NCBI GenBank assembly: GCA_937880805.1
Contig: CALGRR010000102.1
Coordinates: forward strand, 1 to 16,614
DNA: 16,614 nucleotides
From: an uncultured Clostridia bacterium
GTDB lineage: Bacteria; Bacillota; Clostridia; Oscillospirales; Acutalibacteraceae
Direction of reading: 5' to 3'
Shown: positions 5,779 to 14,754 of the stretch, one piece after another
Numbering within the stretch: position 1 is the first letter of the stretch
Layout of the letters: each line of letters starts with the position of its first letter
Program-made: the position numbers and the translations under genes
Notes under the pieces: generated by a model
What the model was told of the DNA's origin: nothing
Databases searched by the model: none
The model's input: only the letters and a program-made list of their open reading frames with translations

Positions 5779-5808
5779 GCATATGCAATACTGTAACAAG
5801 CATATAGT
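5779..5808 (+). promoter_or_regulatory. Candidate mother-cell (sigma-E) promoter of the PBP gene
   Basis: GCATATG (5779-5785) matches the sigma-E -35 consensus KMATATT at six of seven positions. After 15 bases CATATAGT (5801-5808) matches CATACAHT at six of eight. Bacillus subtilis spoVD has a sigma-E promoter at this place in the same gene order. A vegetative reading (TATAGT) has no -35 at the right distance. The leader would be about 100 bases. Confidence 0.4.
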
Positions 5809-5916
5809 AAAATCAGGGCTGTCTCAATTTTGCGGATAAAAAACAGTTAGGATTTAAAAATTCTATGTTGCAAATCTGCTTTGAGGCGGCATTTTTTTCT
5901 GAAAGGGTGGCTTGCT

Positions 5917-8358
5917 TTGGCAAATAACAATATAAAGTCATTTATATCAAAAAAGAAAAAAGAAACAGAGCGAAAGTCGCCCAGAGCAAGATTCAATATG
6001 AGGGCAAAGGCGGTTTTTGCTTTTCTCACGATATTTATCGGAATTGTTGCGGGCAACCTTGCAAGAATTCAGATTTTTAACAGCGATTACTATAAAGAGC
6101 AGGCTGAAAAAAATCAGCTTTACGATACCGTCATTGATGCCGAAAGAGGAATAATCTATGATGCAAACGGCACCGTTCTTGCCAAAAGTGCATCTGTGTG
6201 GAAAATATATCTGAATCCCCACGAAATTCATAATGACGACAGAAGCGAGGATGTAAACGAAAATTTCAAAAAAGATGTTTGCCGAAAGCTTTCCGAAATA
6301 ACAGGTGTTGAATATGACAGTATTCTCGATAAAGCAAACAAAAGCGGCTATAAATATATGGTTGTCAAACGCCGTGTTGAATATGCCGAAAAAGAGGCTG
6401 TAACGGCACTTTTTGATGAACCCTATGAATACAGCGTTTACACAACCGATTCAAAGGGCAACACCGTGCAGGAAACAAAAAAGATTAAATACAGCACGGT
6501 TATCGGCATTGACCCCGATGTTAAAAGATATTATCCATATTCAAATCTCGCATCACACGTTATCGGCTTTACCAATGATGACGGCGACGGCAGAGAGGGT
6601 CTTGAAAACTACTATAATGAAGAGCTTGCGGGCATTCCCGGAAGAATTATAACGGCACAGAACGGCAACAGCGAGGTTATGGATGACGAGTTTGAAACCG
6701 TTTATGATGCCGAAATGGGCACAAGTCTTGTGCTTACCATTGATGAGGTTATCCAGAGGTATCTTGAAGAAAGCCTGAAGGATGCCTATAAAGAAAGCGG
6801 CGGCGAGGGTGCATACGGAATAGTTATGGATGTTCATACGGGTGCCGTGAAAGCACTTGCCTGCATCGACAGCTTTGACCTTAACAATCCTCAGCATCTC
6901 GAAGAAGAGGACTATGAATACATAGCAAAAGAGGGGGATAACCCCGATACAGAGGCTCTTGATGAGTTTCAGAAAAAGGAAATTGCCGAAAAATATCCCG
7001 ATGATGAGCAGGCTCAGGCATCGGCAAGAAGAGCTTCAATAAGAAATAATATGCTCTATAAAATATGGCGAAATCCTTTGGTAGGATATATTTATTATCC
7101 CGGTTCGGTATTCAAAACAATAACTCTTGCGGCGGCACTTGAAGAAAATGTTGTTTCTCCCGAAACAACCTTCACCTGCACGGGCAGTGCGAAGGTTGCA
7201 AGTGAAACTATGAGATGTCATAAGCGTGAAGGCCACGGAACGCAGAATCTTACCGAGGGTCTTATGAATTCCTGCAACCCGTTCTTTATAAATATGGGTC
7301 AAAAGCTCGGAAGCGAAAAGTTCTATGAGTATTTTGAAGCTTTCGGATTTACGGAGAAAACGGGAATTGACCTTCCCGCAGAAACTCTTCCCAAAGCAGG
7401 ATATAACTATTATACCGAAGAAAATCTCGGCATAGTTGAGCTTTCAAGCTGTGCTTTCGGTCAGTCGCTTCAGGTAACACCTATTCAGATGATAACCGCA
7501 ATAAGTGCAATCGCAAACGGCGGCTATCTTATGACTCCCTATATTGTGGCAAAGCAGCTTGATTCAAACGGAAATGTTATTTCCGAAACCGAGCCCACCG
7601 TAAGACGCCAGGTTATTTCCGAGCAGACCGCTTCAACGGTTTCGGAAATGATGGAGGCGGTTGTTGCGAGGGGAACCGGTAAAAACGCATATGTTGCAGG
7701 CTACAAGGTAGCGGGCAAAACCGGCACATCGCAGAAATATAATGAGTCGGGTGTTTATATTGCTTCGTTTGCGTGCTTTGCACCTGCGGATGACCCCGAA
7801 ATTGCCGTTCTTGTTATGATTGATGAGCCTCAGGGCACAAGAATAAACGGCGGTCAGATATGCACTCCCGTTGCGGCTCAGGTTGTTGAAAAAACACTTG
7901 AATATATGGGCGTTGAAAGGCAGTATTCCGATGACGAGATAGCTTTTCTTGATACCAATACGCCAAACCTTGTAAATCTTTCAGTTGAGGATGCAAAGGC
8001 AAAGCTCAAGGCAGAGGGCTTTTCGGTTAAGGTTTCGGGCAATGGTGAAACGGTTATCAGTCAGGTGCCCGCATATAACCAAACAATTCCCAAAGACGGC
8101 GTGGTTGTTCTTTACACGGAACAGAACGCACAGCAGCTTATGACAACGGTGCCCGACCTCAGGGGCTTAACTTTGTCGCAGGCAAATAAATATGCATTAT
8201 CATCAGGATTAAATATAAGAATTTCAGGCAATGCTTTGAATGAGGGTGAAATAGTTTCCAGAAGCCAGAGCATTGAACCGGGAAATGAAGTTGAATACGG
8301 AACAACGGTTACGGTTTATTTTGAATCAACCGTAGGTGTTGATGATCTTGCCGATTAA
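5917..8358 (+). CDS. ftsI: Class B penicillin-binding protein with PASTA domains (FtsI/SpoVD type)
   Basis: This monofunctional DD-transpeptidase crosslinks septal or spore-cortex peptidoglycan with the FtsW-family polymerase. Start TTG 5917 is preferred because GAAAGGGTGG (5901-5910) lies 6 bases upstream; a TTG at 5881 has no ribosome site. The 813 residues comprise a basic cytoplasmic tail, one membrane anchor (about 30-50), the dimerisation domain, and a transpeptidase domain with SVFK (catalytic Ser397, Lys400), SCN (452-454) and KTGTS (601-605). Two PASTA repeats follow (about 683-735 and 743-804). An acidic insertion of about 55 residues precedes the catalytic SxxK. Two PASTA repeats resemble Bacillus PBP2B, whereas SpoVD has one; the candidate sigma-E promoter argues for SpoVD. 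One protein may serve both roles. The class is certain, the exact name is not. Confidence 0.92.
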   Translation: MANNNIKSFISKKKKETERKSPRARFNMRAKAVFAFLTIFIGIVAGNLARIQIFNSDYYKEQAEKNQLYDTVIDAERGIIYDANGTVLAKSASVWKIYLNPHEIHNDDRSEDVNENFKKDVCRKLSEITGVEYDSILDKANKSGYKYMVVKRRVEYAEKEAVTALFDEPYEYSVYTTDSKGNTVQETKKIKYSTVIGIDPDVKRYYPYSNLASHVIGFTNDDGDGREGLENYYNEELAGIPGRIITAQNGNSEVMDDEFETVYDAEMGTSLVLTIDEVIQRYLEESLKDAYKESGGEGAYGIVMDVHTGAVKALACIDSFDLNNPQHLEEEDYEYIAKEGDNPDTEALDEFQKKEIAEKYPDDEQAQASARRASIRNNMLYKIWRNPLVGYIYYPGSVFKTITLAAALEENVVSPETTFTCTGSAKVASETMRCHKREGHGTQNLTEGLMNSCNPFFINMGQKLGSEKFYEYFEAFGFTEKTGIDLPAETLPKAGYNYYTEENLGIVELSSCAFGQSLQVTPIQMITAISAIANGGYLMTPYIVAKQLDSNGNVISETEPTVRRQVISEQTASTVSEMMEAVVARGTGKNAYVAGYKVAGKTGTSQKYNESGVYIASFACFAPADDPEIAVLVMIDEPQGTRINGGQICTPVAAQVVEKTLEYMGVERQYSDDEIAFLDTNTPNLVNLSVEDAKAKLKAEGFSVKVSGNGETVISQVPAYNQTIPKDGVVVLYTEQNAQQLMTTVPDLRGLTLSQANKYALSSGLNIRISGNALNEGEIVSRSQSIEPGNEVEYGTTVTVYFESTVGVDDLAD

Positions 8359-8380
8359 TCGGCTCACAGGAGGACAGAAG

Positions 8381-9823
8381 ATGAAACTTGAAGCACTTGT
8401 AAAAGAGCTTGAATATGTTGGAGCGTTTGAAAATGCAGAGGTTAGCTTTATAACCGATAATTCCCGCAATATCAAGGAAAACTGCGTTTTCATATGCATT
8501 GAGGGCAAGCATTTTGACGGTCACACAAAGGCTGCCGAAGCACTTGAAAACGGAGCAGCCGCAGTTGTTGTTCAGAAGGATTTGGGTCTTAAAAATCAGA
8601 TTCTTGTTAAGAACACAAGGGCTGCATATGCCCGCCTTTGTGCCGAGTTTTACGGCCATCCCGAAAGAAAACTCAAGATAATCGGTGTAACGGGCACAAA
8701 CGGCAAAACAACCTCTTGCTTTATTCTCAAATCCGTTCTTGATTCGCTCGGATATAAAAACGGCTTGCTCGGCACGGTTAAAAATATCGTTGGCGATAAA
8801 GAATATCCCGCATCGCTCACAACCCCCGATTGCTATGAGCTTTTTTCACTCTTTGCACAGATGGTTGAGGCAGGGTGTGAATACTGTGTTATGGAGGTTT
8901 CTTCGCAGGCACTCGACCAGCGAAGAGTTGACGGCGTTCATTTTGTCGCAGCTATATTCACAAATCTTACCCAGGACCATCTTGACTATCACGGAAGCTT
9001 TGAAAACTATCAGGCTGCAAAGCATATGCTTTTTGAAAATTCCGACCTTGCGGTTGTTAATATTGACGATGAGGCATCGGAATATATGCTTAACGGCACA
9101 GAGTGCAGAAATGTTACATTTTCCGTTGAAAACAACAACTGCGATTATTCCGCAAAGAATATCAGAAATACTGCTCAGGGTGTAAAATACGAGCTTGTAA
9201 CAACGGGAGATATAGGCAGAGTCAATTTTGCCGTTCCCGGTAAATTCTCGGTTTATAATTCAATGGGTGCGGCGGTTTGTCTTATCGAGCTCGGCTTTGA
9301 CTTCAGAACCGTTGTTGAAAAGCTTGCCTGCTGCACGGGTGTTCCCGGCAGAATGGAGGTTGTTCCCGCCGATAAGCCCTACACGATTCTTATTGACTAT
9401 GCACACACTCCAGACGGGCTTGAAAATGTTATATCCTGCGTTCGTGAAATAACGCAGGGCAAAGTAATTACCGTTTTCGGCTGCGGCGGCGACAGAGATA
9501 AAACCAAAAGACCCCTTATGGGCAAAATAGCAACAAGGCTTTCGGATGTTACAGTTATAACATCGGATAATCCGAGAAGCGAAGACCCCGATGAAATAAT
9601 CAAAGATATTGTTGCGGGTGTAAGCAAGCACGCCAAAAAAGTGATTGTTGAGCCCGACAGAAAAAATGCAATAAAGAAAGCAATGTCAATCGCTCAAGCA
9701 GGGGATATAATCATTCTTGCAGGCAAGGGTCAGGAAACCTACCAGATTCTTGCAAGCGGCAAAATTGATTTTGACGAACGCAAGGTTGTTGCTCAAATAC
9801 TTTCCGAAAATGCGGAGGGCTGA
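8381..9823 (+). CDS. murE: UDP-MurNAc-L-Ala-D-Glu:meso-diaminopimelate ligase
   Basis: MurE adds the third stem-peptide residue to UDP-MurNAc-dipeptide in the cytoplasm using ATP. The 480-residue protein has the N-terminal UDP-binding domain, the ATP loop GVTGTNGKTT (102-111), the MEVSSQALDQRRV block, DYHGSFENYQAAK with the probable carbamylated Lys214, IDYAHTPDGLENV (338-350), and FGCGGDRDKTKRP. The amino-acid selectivity motif is DNPR (396-399), the form found in meso-DAP rather than L-lysine enzymes, so a DAP-type wall is inferred. ATG 8381 follows AGGAGGA (8368-8374) by 6 bases; a longer in-frame reading would overlap the PBP gene and lacks a ribosome site. MurF follows two bases after its stop codon. 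Confidence 0.96.
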   Translation: MKLEALVKELEYVGAFENAEVSFITDNSRNIKENCVFICIEGKHFDGHTKAAEALENGAAAVVVQKDLGLKNQILVKNTRAAYARLCAEFYGHPERKLKIIGVTGTNGKTTSCFILKSVLDSLGYKNGLLGTVKNIVGDKEYPASLTTPDCYELFSLFAQMVEAGCEYCVMEVSSQALDQRRVDGVHFVAAIFTNLTQDHLDYHGSFENYQAAKHMLFENSDLAVVNIDDEASEYMLNGTECRNVTFSVENNNCDYSAKNIRNTAQGVKYELVTTGDIGRVNFAVPGKFSVYNSMGAAVCLIELGFDFRTVVEKLACCTGVPGRMEVVPADKPYTILIDYAHTPDGLENVISCVREITQGKVITVFGCGGDRDKTKRPLMGKIATRLSDVTVITSDNPRSEDPDEIIKDIVAGVSKHAKKVIVEPDRKNAIKKAMSIAQAGDIIILAGKGQETYQILASGKIDFDERKVVAQILSENAEG

Positions 9824-9825
9824 AA

Positions 9826-11190
9826 ATGAAGCCTATGACTTTTAAAGAAGTGGCGGCTGCGGTGGGCTCAAAAACAGAGCTTAACGGCAGCTTTGACTGC
9901 GTTTGCACCGATACAAGAAAAATTGAAAACGGCTGCCTTTTTATTGCAATTAAAGGTGAGAATTTTGACGGTCACGATTTTGCCGCAAAGGCAATAGAAA
10001 ACGGTGCCGAAGCCGTTATTTGCGAGCGTGACTGCGGGCTCGGAGAAAAGCAGATTATTGTTGAAAACACAAGGCTTGCCCTTCTTGATTTGGCGGGATA
10101 CTACAGAAGCCTTTTCAATATAAAGGTTATCGGCATAACGGGCAGCGTGGGCAAAACAACAACAAAAGAAATGGTTCACGCCGTTATTTCTTCAAAATAC
10201 AATACCCTTAAAAATGAGGGTAATCTCAACAACGAAATCGGTGTTCCCTTAACGCTTTTCAGGCTTGAAAAAACTCACGAAGCCGCAGTTATCGAAATGG
10301 GAATGAGTGGCTTTGATGAGATTTCAAGAATGACCAAAGCGGTAAAGCCCGATGTTGCGATTATAACTAATATCGGCGTTTCGCATATTGAAATGCTCGG
10401 CTCAAGAGAGGGTATTCTGCGTGCAAAGCTTGAAATTCTTGACGGAATGAAAAGCGATGCTCCGATTATTCTCAACGGTGATGACGATATGCTCGTTACC
10501 GTAAGACCGGGTGCTCATCCCGTGAAGTATTACGGAATTCAGAACGAAAAGAATAATGTTAAGGCATTTGATATAACCTCCAAAGAAAACGAAATCGCAA
10601 TGAGTGTTGATTTCGGCGGCGGCACGGGCAGGGTCAGCCTGCCTTTCCCGGGCCGTCACAATATCTATAATGCTCTTTGTGCGGTGAGTGCGGGTCAGCT
10701 TTTCGGAATTGAACCCGAGCAGGCTTTTGAGGCACTCAAAGGCTATGTTCCCGCAGGAATGAGGCAAAGAATAAATAAAAAATGCGGAATAACCTTTATT
10801 GAGGATTGTTACAATGCAAGCCCCGATTCCCAGGCGGCGGCAATGGCTGTTCTCGGTGAAATGAATTCCAAAAGAAAAATTGCCGTTATCGGCGATATGC
10901 TTGAGCTTGGCTCCGTGAGCGAAAGTGCACATTACGGAGTAGGCGTTAAAGCGGCGGAAAACGGAATTGATGTTTTGTTTACTTACGGAGAGCGTTCTCT
11001 TGAAGCCGCAAGAGGTGCAAGAGAAAACGGAGTTGAAACCGTTGAAAGCTTTAATGATAAAAAAGAGCTTTCCCGCAGACTTTCCGATATGCTTGAAGCC
11101 GATGATGCGGTTTTGTTCAAAGCGAGCAGAGGTATGAAATTAGAGGATGTTATTTTTGCTGTTTACGATAATCTGAACAAAAATAACTGA
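9826..11190 (+). CDS. murF: UDP-MurNAc-tripeptide:D-Ala-D-Ala ligase
   Basis: MurF finishes the cytoplasmic precursor by adding D-Ala-D-Ala, giving UDP-MurNAc-pentapeptide. The 454 residues are of family length. Motifs include the ATP loop GITGSVGKTTTKEM (103-116), NEIGVPLTLF, EMGMSGFDEISRM, TNIGVSHIEMLGS, GRHNIYNALCA, and FIEDCYNASPDS plus GDMLELG in the C-terminal domain. The N-terminal domain closely parallels that of the adjacent MurE, as expected for Mur ligase paralogues. ATG 9826 uses CGGAGGG (9813-9819) inside the end of murE, so the two genes are probably translationally coupled. It is immediately followed by mraY, the next user of its product. Confidence 0.96.
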   Translation: MKPMTFKEVAAAVGSKTELNGSFDCVCTDTRKIENGCLFIAIKGENFDGHDFAAKAIENGAEAVICERDCGLGEKQIIVENTRLALLDLAGYYRSLFNIKVIGITGSVGKTTTKEMVHAVISSKYNTLKNEGNLNNEIGVPLTLFRLEKTHEAAVIEMGMSGFDEISRMTKAVKPDVAIITNIGVSHIEMLGSREGILRAKLEILDGMKSDAPIILNGDDDMLVTVRPGAHPVKYYGIQNEKNNVKAFDITSKENEIAMSVDFGGGTGRVSLPFPGRHNIYNALCAVSAGQLFGIEPEQAFEALKGYVPAGMRQRINKKCGITFIEDCYNASPDSQAAAMAVLGEMNSKRKIAVIGDMLELGSVSESAHYGVGVKAAENGIDVLFTYGERSLEAARGARENGVETVESFNDKKELSRRLSDMLEADDAVLFKASRGMKLEDVIFAVYDNLNKNN

Positions 11191-11204
11191 AAGGGTTTAT
11201 ATTA

Positions 11205-12242
11205 ATGAATATTATAACTGCTCACATATTGGCACTTGCCTCCGCAGTTGCGGTTACGGCAATTCTCGGTTTTGTTATGATACCGTGGCTCAGAAAGCTA
11301 AAATTCGGGCAGACAATTCTTGATATAGGGCCTAAATGGCATATGAGCAAGCAGGGTACGCCAACAATGGGCGGAATAATGTTCATTATCGGTCTTTGTG
11401 CCGCAGTTGTTGTTACGCTTGTAACCGATAAGATTATGGGCGGGGATATTGCAGGCGAAGGCAGCCTTGTTAAATCCGAGATGTATACAAAGCTTGCAAG
11501 CGGCGTTATTATGGCTCTTGCCTTCGGCCTGATAGGCTTTGTTGATGATTACATCAAGGTTGTGCAGCATCAGAATTTAGGCCTTACAATAAAACAGAAA
11601 ACCGCCGCACAGCTTGCGGTTATACTGTCTTATCTAACAAGCCTTTATATGTCAATGCAGGGTCAGCCCTATATGTTCATACCGTTTATCGGTGTTGTTG
11701 AAATTGGATTCTTCTTCTGGATATTCGGTATTGTTATTATTTATGCGGCAATCAATGCCGTGAATTTTACCGACGGAGTTGACGGGCTTTGTGCGAGTGT
11801 TACCGCAACAACGGCGTTGTCGCTCGGTGCAATAGCTGTTTTAAAGGAATATTTCGGATTTTCAATGCTTGCAAGTGCACTTTTCGGTGCCTGCACAGGA
11901 TTTTTGCTCTGGAATAAAAATCCCGCCAAAGTGTTTATGGGCGACACAGGCTCAATGTTTCTCGGCGGAATGGTTGTTGCCCTTGCATATGCACTCAACT
12001 GCCCGCTTATTCTTTTGATTTCGGGTATCGTTTATGTTATTGAGGGTGCCTCCGATGTGCTCCAGATTGTTTATTACAGAGTAACGGGCGGAAAGCGTAT
12101 ATTTAAAATGGCACCCATACACCATCATTTTGAAATTTGCGGCTGGAGCGAAAAGAAAATCGTTTCAGTCTTTACCGCAGTTAATATTGCGGGCGGAATT
12201 GCCGCTTTTGCGTTGATGTATTACGGCGGATACTCAATTTAA
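11205..12242 (+). CDS. mraY: Phospho-N-acetylmuramoyl-pentapeptide transferase
   Basis: MraY transfers phospho-MurNAc-pentapeptide to undecaprenyl phosphate, forming lipid I on the inner face of the membrane. The 345-residue protein is polytopic, about ten membrane segments. The diagnostic motifs are GTPTMGG (51-57), FVDDYIKV (Asp114 and Asp115, Mg2+ and catalysis), NAVNFTDGVDGL (184-195), FMGDTGS (244-250) and the cytoplasmic PIHHHFE loop (304-310). All key acidic and histidine residues are present. ATG 11205 has GAAAGGG (11189-11195) upstream, overlapping the murF stop codon. Unlike the order in Bacillus, murD does not follow. Confidence 0.97.
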   Translation: MNIITAHILALASAVAVTAILGFVMIPWLRKLKFGQTILDIGPKWHMSKQGTPTMGGIMFIIGLCAAVVVTLVTDKIMGGDIAGEGSLVKSEMYTKLASGVIMALAFGLIGFVDDYIKVVQHQNLGLTIKQKTAAQLAVILSYLTSLYMSMQGQPYMFIPFIGVVEIGFFFWIFGIVIIYAAINAVNFTDGVDGLCASVTATTALSLGAIAVLKEYFGFSMLASALFGACTGFLLWNKNPAKVFMGDTGSMFLGGMVVALAYALNCPLILLISGIVYVIEGASDVLQIVYYRVTGGKRIFKMAPIHHHFEICGWSEKKIVSVFTAVNIAGGIAAFALMYYGGYSI

Positions 12243-12260
12243 CGAAAGGAGAATGTCGGA

Positions 12261-13640
12261 ATGTCTGAATCATCCGCCTCAAGGAAGAGGCACGGATTTT
12301 CTGTTAAGAATATGTGGTCGGTTTCGGTAAGGACCGCTAAAAACGAAATCATCGCAATCGGCAAAGGCTTCGCTTTTTTATGGCATATTGTTGCGGACAG
12401 ATTTGTTTATTATTTTTCAAGAAATAAAAAGAATATAAAAAAACCCGAACCGATATTTTTCAGAGGGCAGACAAATCTGACCTTCCTTTTATCTGTAATT
12501 GCATTGCTTGCCTTCGGTCTTGTAATGCTCTTTTCGGCAAGCTATGTTGAATCCTTTGCCGAGCATTCGGGTGAGGGCGGCCTCGGCGGTTATCACGTTT
12601 TTGTTGAGCAGCTTAAAATTGCAATTCCCGGTTTATTGGTAATGGTGCTTGCATCACACGTGAGAATTGATGTTTACAGAAAGCTTGCGGGTGTTCTCTA
12701 TGTTGCATCTCTGGTGCTTATGGTTTATGTTCTTATAAACCCCGACATCAAAGACGGAAAAGAGCATATCAAACGCTGGATAAGTATTTTCGGAATATCA
12801 ATTCAGCCGTCTGAAATAGCCAAGCTTTCGCTCATAGTTTATATGAGCTATATAATGGAAAAATACCAGAAATATATTCAGAAAAGCTCATGGGCGATTA
12901 TTCCCAATGCCGTTCCGCTTTTAATCGTTCTTGCTCTTATGATACCTGAAAGTCACAATTCAGGCTTGATTATTATTTTTGCAATCGGCGTTGCAATGCT
13001 CTTCTTCGGCGGAATAAAAATGAGATGGTTTGTTCTCGGCGGAGCGTTGGCGATTGTGGGAATTATAGCCGTGTGGATTTACGGAAATCATCTTGTTGAG
13101 CAGATTGAGCTCGGCTCATACAGCCAGAGCCGAATTTCGGTATGGATAAAGCTTTTAACAAATCACGAGCTTACCCGTGATGAAAGACTCGGCGAAGCAT
13201 GGCAGTCGCTTCAATCGCTTTATGCAATAGGCTCGGGCGGACTTTTCGGTCTGGGCTTCGGTCAGTCAAAGCAGAAGCATATGTATCTTCCCGAGCCGCA
13301 GAACGACTTTATTTTTGCGATAGTCTGCGAAGAACTCGGCTTCTTCAGAGCAGTAATCATAATGGCGGCATTTGTTCTTCTTGTGGGAATGGGTATGTAT
13401 ATTGCCTGCCAGGCAAAGAGCAAGTTTGCAGCTATGATGGCAATGGGCCTTACCTTTAAGGTCGGGCTTCAGGCACTTTTGAACTTCGGAGTTGTAACGT
13501 CAACGATACCGAATACGGGTATCAGCCTTCCGTTCTTCAGCTCGGGCGGTACGGCGTTGCTTTTGCAGCTTTTTGAAATGGGAATTATTCTTGCCGTGGC
13601 AAGAGAAAGCAGAAAGAAGGGTAGCTATGCTTTGCAATAA
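12261..13640 (+). CDS. ftsW: SEDS peptidoglycan glycosyltransferase (FtsW/SpoVE)
   Basis: SEDS proteins polymerise lipid II glycan chains as partners of class B PBPs. The 459 residues show about ten membrane segments from residue 72 onward, with KRWI (171-174), QPSE (183-186), the periplasmic block LPEPQNDFIF containing the presumed catalytic Asp349, and SLPFFSSGG (422-430). All fit FtsW/SpoVE/RodA; the neighbouring PBP, mraY and murG favour FtsW or SpoVE over RodA. An unusual N-terminal extension of about 68 residues, basic and Ser-rich, precedes the first typical segment. ATG 12261 follows AAAGGAGA (12245-12252) by 8 bases. The 3' end overlaps murG by 14 bases. Confidence 0.95.
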   Translation: MSESSASRKRHGFSVKNMWSVSVRTAKNEIIAIGKGFAFLWHIVADRFVYYFSRNKKNIKKPEPIFFRGQTNLTFLLSVIALLAFGLVMLFSASYVESFAEHSGEGGLGGYHVFVEQLKIAIPGLLVMVLASHVRIDVYRKLAGVLYVASLVLMVYVLINPDIKDGKEHIKRWISIFGISIQPSEIAKLSLIVYMSYIMEKYQKYIQKSSWAIIPNAVPLLIVLALMIPESHNSGLIIIFAIGVAMLFFGGIKMRWFVLGGALAIVGIIAVWIYGNHLVEQIELGSYSQSRISVWIKLLTNHELTRDERLGEAWQSLQSLYAIGSGGLFGLGFGQSKQKHMYLPEPQNDFIFAIVCEELGFFRAVIIMAAFVLLVGMGMYIACQAKSKFAAMMAMGLTFKVGLQALLNFGVVTSTIPNTGISLPFFSSGGTALLLQLFEMGIILAVARESRKKGSYALQ

Positions 13641-14754
13641 AAGAATATTAATTGCGGCAGGCGGAACGGGCGGCCACATCAATCCCGCACTCGGAACCGC
13701 AGGCTTTATCAAAGAAAAACATCCCGATGCAGAAATCGTTTTTGCAGGCACCGCCGATAAAATGGAAGCAAGGCTCGTTCCCGAAGCGGGGTATGAGCTT
13801 AAGACTATTGAAATCAGCGGCTTCTGGAGAAGTTTTTCACCCGAAGCAATAAAGCATAATATAGGCACGGTTTCAAAGCTTCTCAAATCATCCTCGCAGG
13901 CTAAAAAAATAATTAAAGAATTCAAGCCCGATCTGGTTATCGGTTTTGGCGGATATGTAAGCGGCCCCGTACTCAGAATGGCGGCAAAAATGGGTATTCC
14001 CACAGCCATTCATGAGCAGAATGCCTTCCCGGGTGTAACCAACAAAGCCCTTGCGGGAAGCGTTGACAGAGTTATGCTCACCGTTTCGCAGGCAGAAAAA
14101 TATATGAAGCCCAAAAATCCCTGCGTTATTACGGGTCTTCCCATAAGAGGGGATTTGCTTAAGGGTGACAGAGATTTCGCAAGAGCAGAGCTCGGCATAA
14201 CCGATAAACCTCTCATTCTCTCAATGGGCGGCAGCCTTGGCGCAAAGCCCGTTAATGATGCCGTTCTCGGAATGATAGTGAATAAGCATAAGGATAACGA
14301 TTGTGTTTTCCTTCACGCAACGGGTAAGGGCGGCAGAGATGCATTTGTTGCAAAGCTTAAGGATCAGGGTGTTGATGCAGAGAATAATCCCAACATCATA
14401 ATTTCGGAATATATTGATATTCCCAAGTGTCTTCCCGCTGCTGATCTGGTTATCAGCCGTTCGGGTGCAAGCTCACTCAGCGAGCTTCAGGCACTCGGTA
14501 AGCCTTCAATACTTATCCCGTCACCCTATGTAACCGAAAATCATCAGTATCATAACGCAATGGCTCTCGTAAATAACGGTGCGGCAGAGATTCTTGAAGA
14601 AAAAGACCTTACTCCCGATTCGCTTACGGAAAGAGTAAATTCTCTTATTTCGGATAAGAACAGACTTGCCGAAATCGGTGCAAATGCCAAAAATATGGCT
14701 GTGCTCGATGCAACACAGAGAATATATGAAACACTTTGCGAAATAATAGAGTGA
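13627..14754 (+). CDS. murG: Lipid II synthase (MurNAc-pentapeptide-PP-undecaprenol GlcNAc transferase)
   Basis: MurG adds GlcNAc from UDP-GlcNAc to lipid I on the cytoplasmic membrane face, giving lipid II. The 375-residue GT-B enzyme shows GGTGGHINPAL (12-22), HEQNAFPG (129-136), the second glycine loop SMGGSLGA (199-206), SRSGASSLSEL (277-287) in the UDP-GlcNAc site, and NHQYHNA (305-311). ATG 13627 overlaps the end of ftsW by 14 bases and is preceded by a purine-rich AGAAAGAAGGG; an upstream in-frame ATG at 13573 would add 18 unmatched residues within ftsW. The GAG-TGA end of murG forms the outer edge of the inverted-repeat element that fills the next gap. Confidence 0.96.
   Translation: MLCNKRILIAAGGTGGHINPALGTAGFIKEKHPDAEIVFAGTADKMEARLVPEAGYELKTIEISGFWRSFSPEAIKHNIGTVSKLLKSSSQAKKIIKEFKPDLVIGFGGYVSGPVLRMAAKMGIPTAIHEQNAFPGVTNKALAGSVDRVMLTVSQAEKYMKPKNPCVITGLPIRGDLLKGDRDFARAELGITDKPLILSMGGSLGAKPVNDAVLGMIVNKHKDNDCVFLHATGKGGRDAFVAKLKDQGVDAENNPNIIISEYIDIPKCLPAADLVISRSGASSLSELQALGKPSILIPSPYVTENHQYHNAMALVNNGAAEILEEKDLTPDSLTERVNSLISDKNRLAEIGANAKNMAVLDATQRIYETLCEIIE

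Noticed and set aside
8381..11190. murE-murF N-terminal similarity as a recent tandem duplication
   Set aside because: The parallel motifs (for example a shared NFDGH/HFDGH block and the ATP loop) are expected for ancient Mur ligase paralogues; the rest of the two proteins differs strongly.
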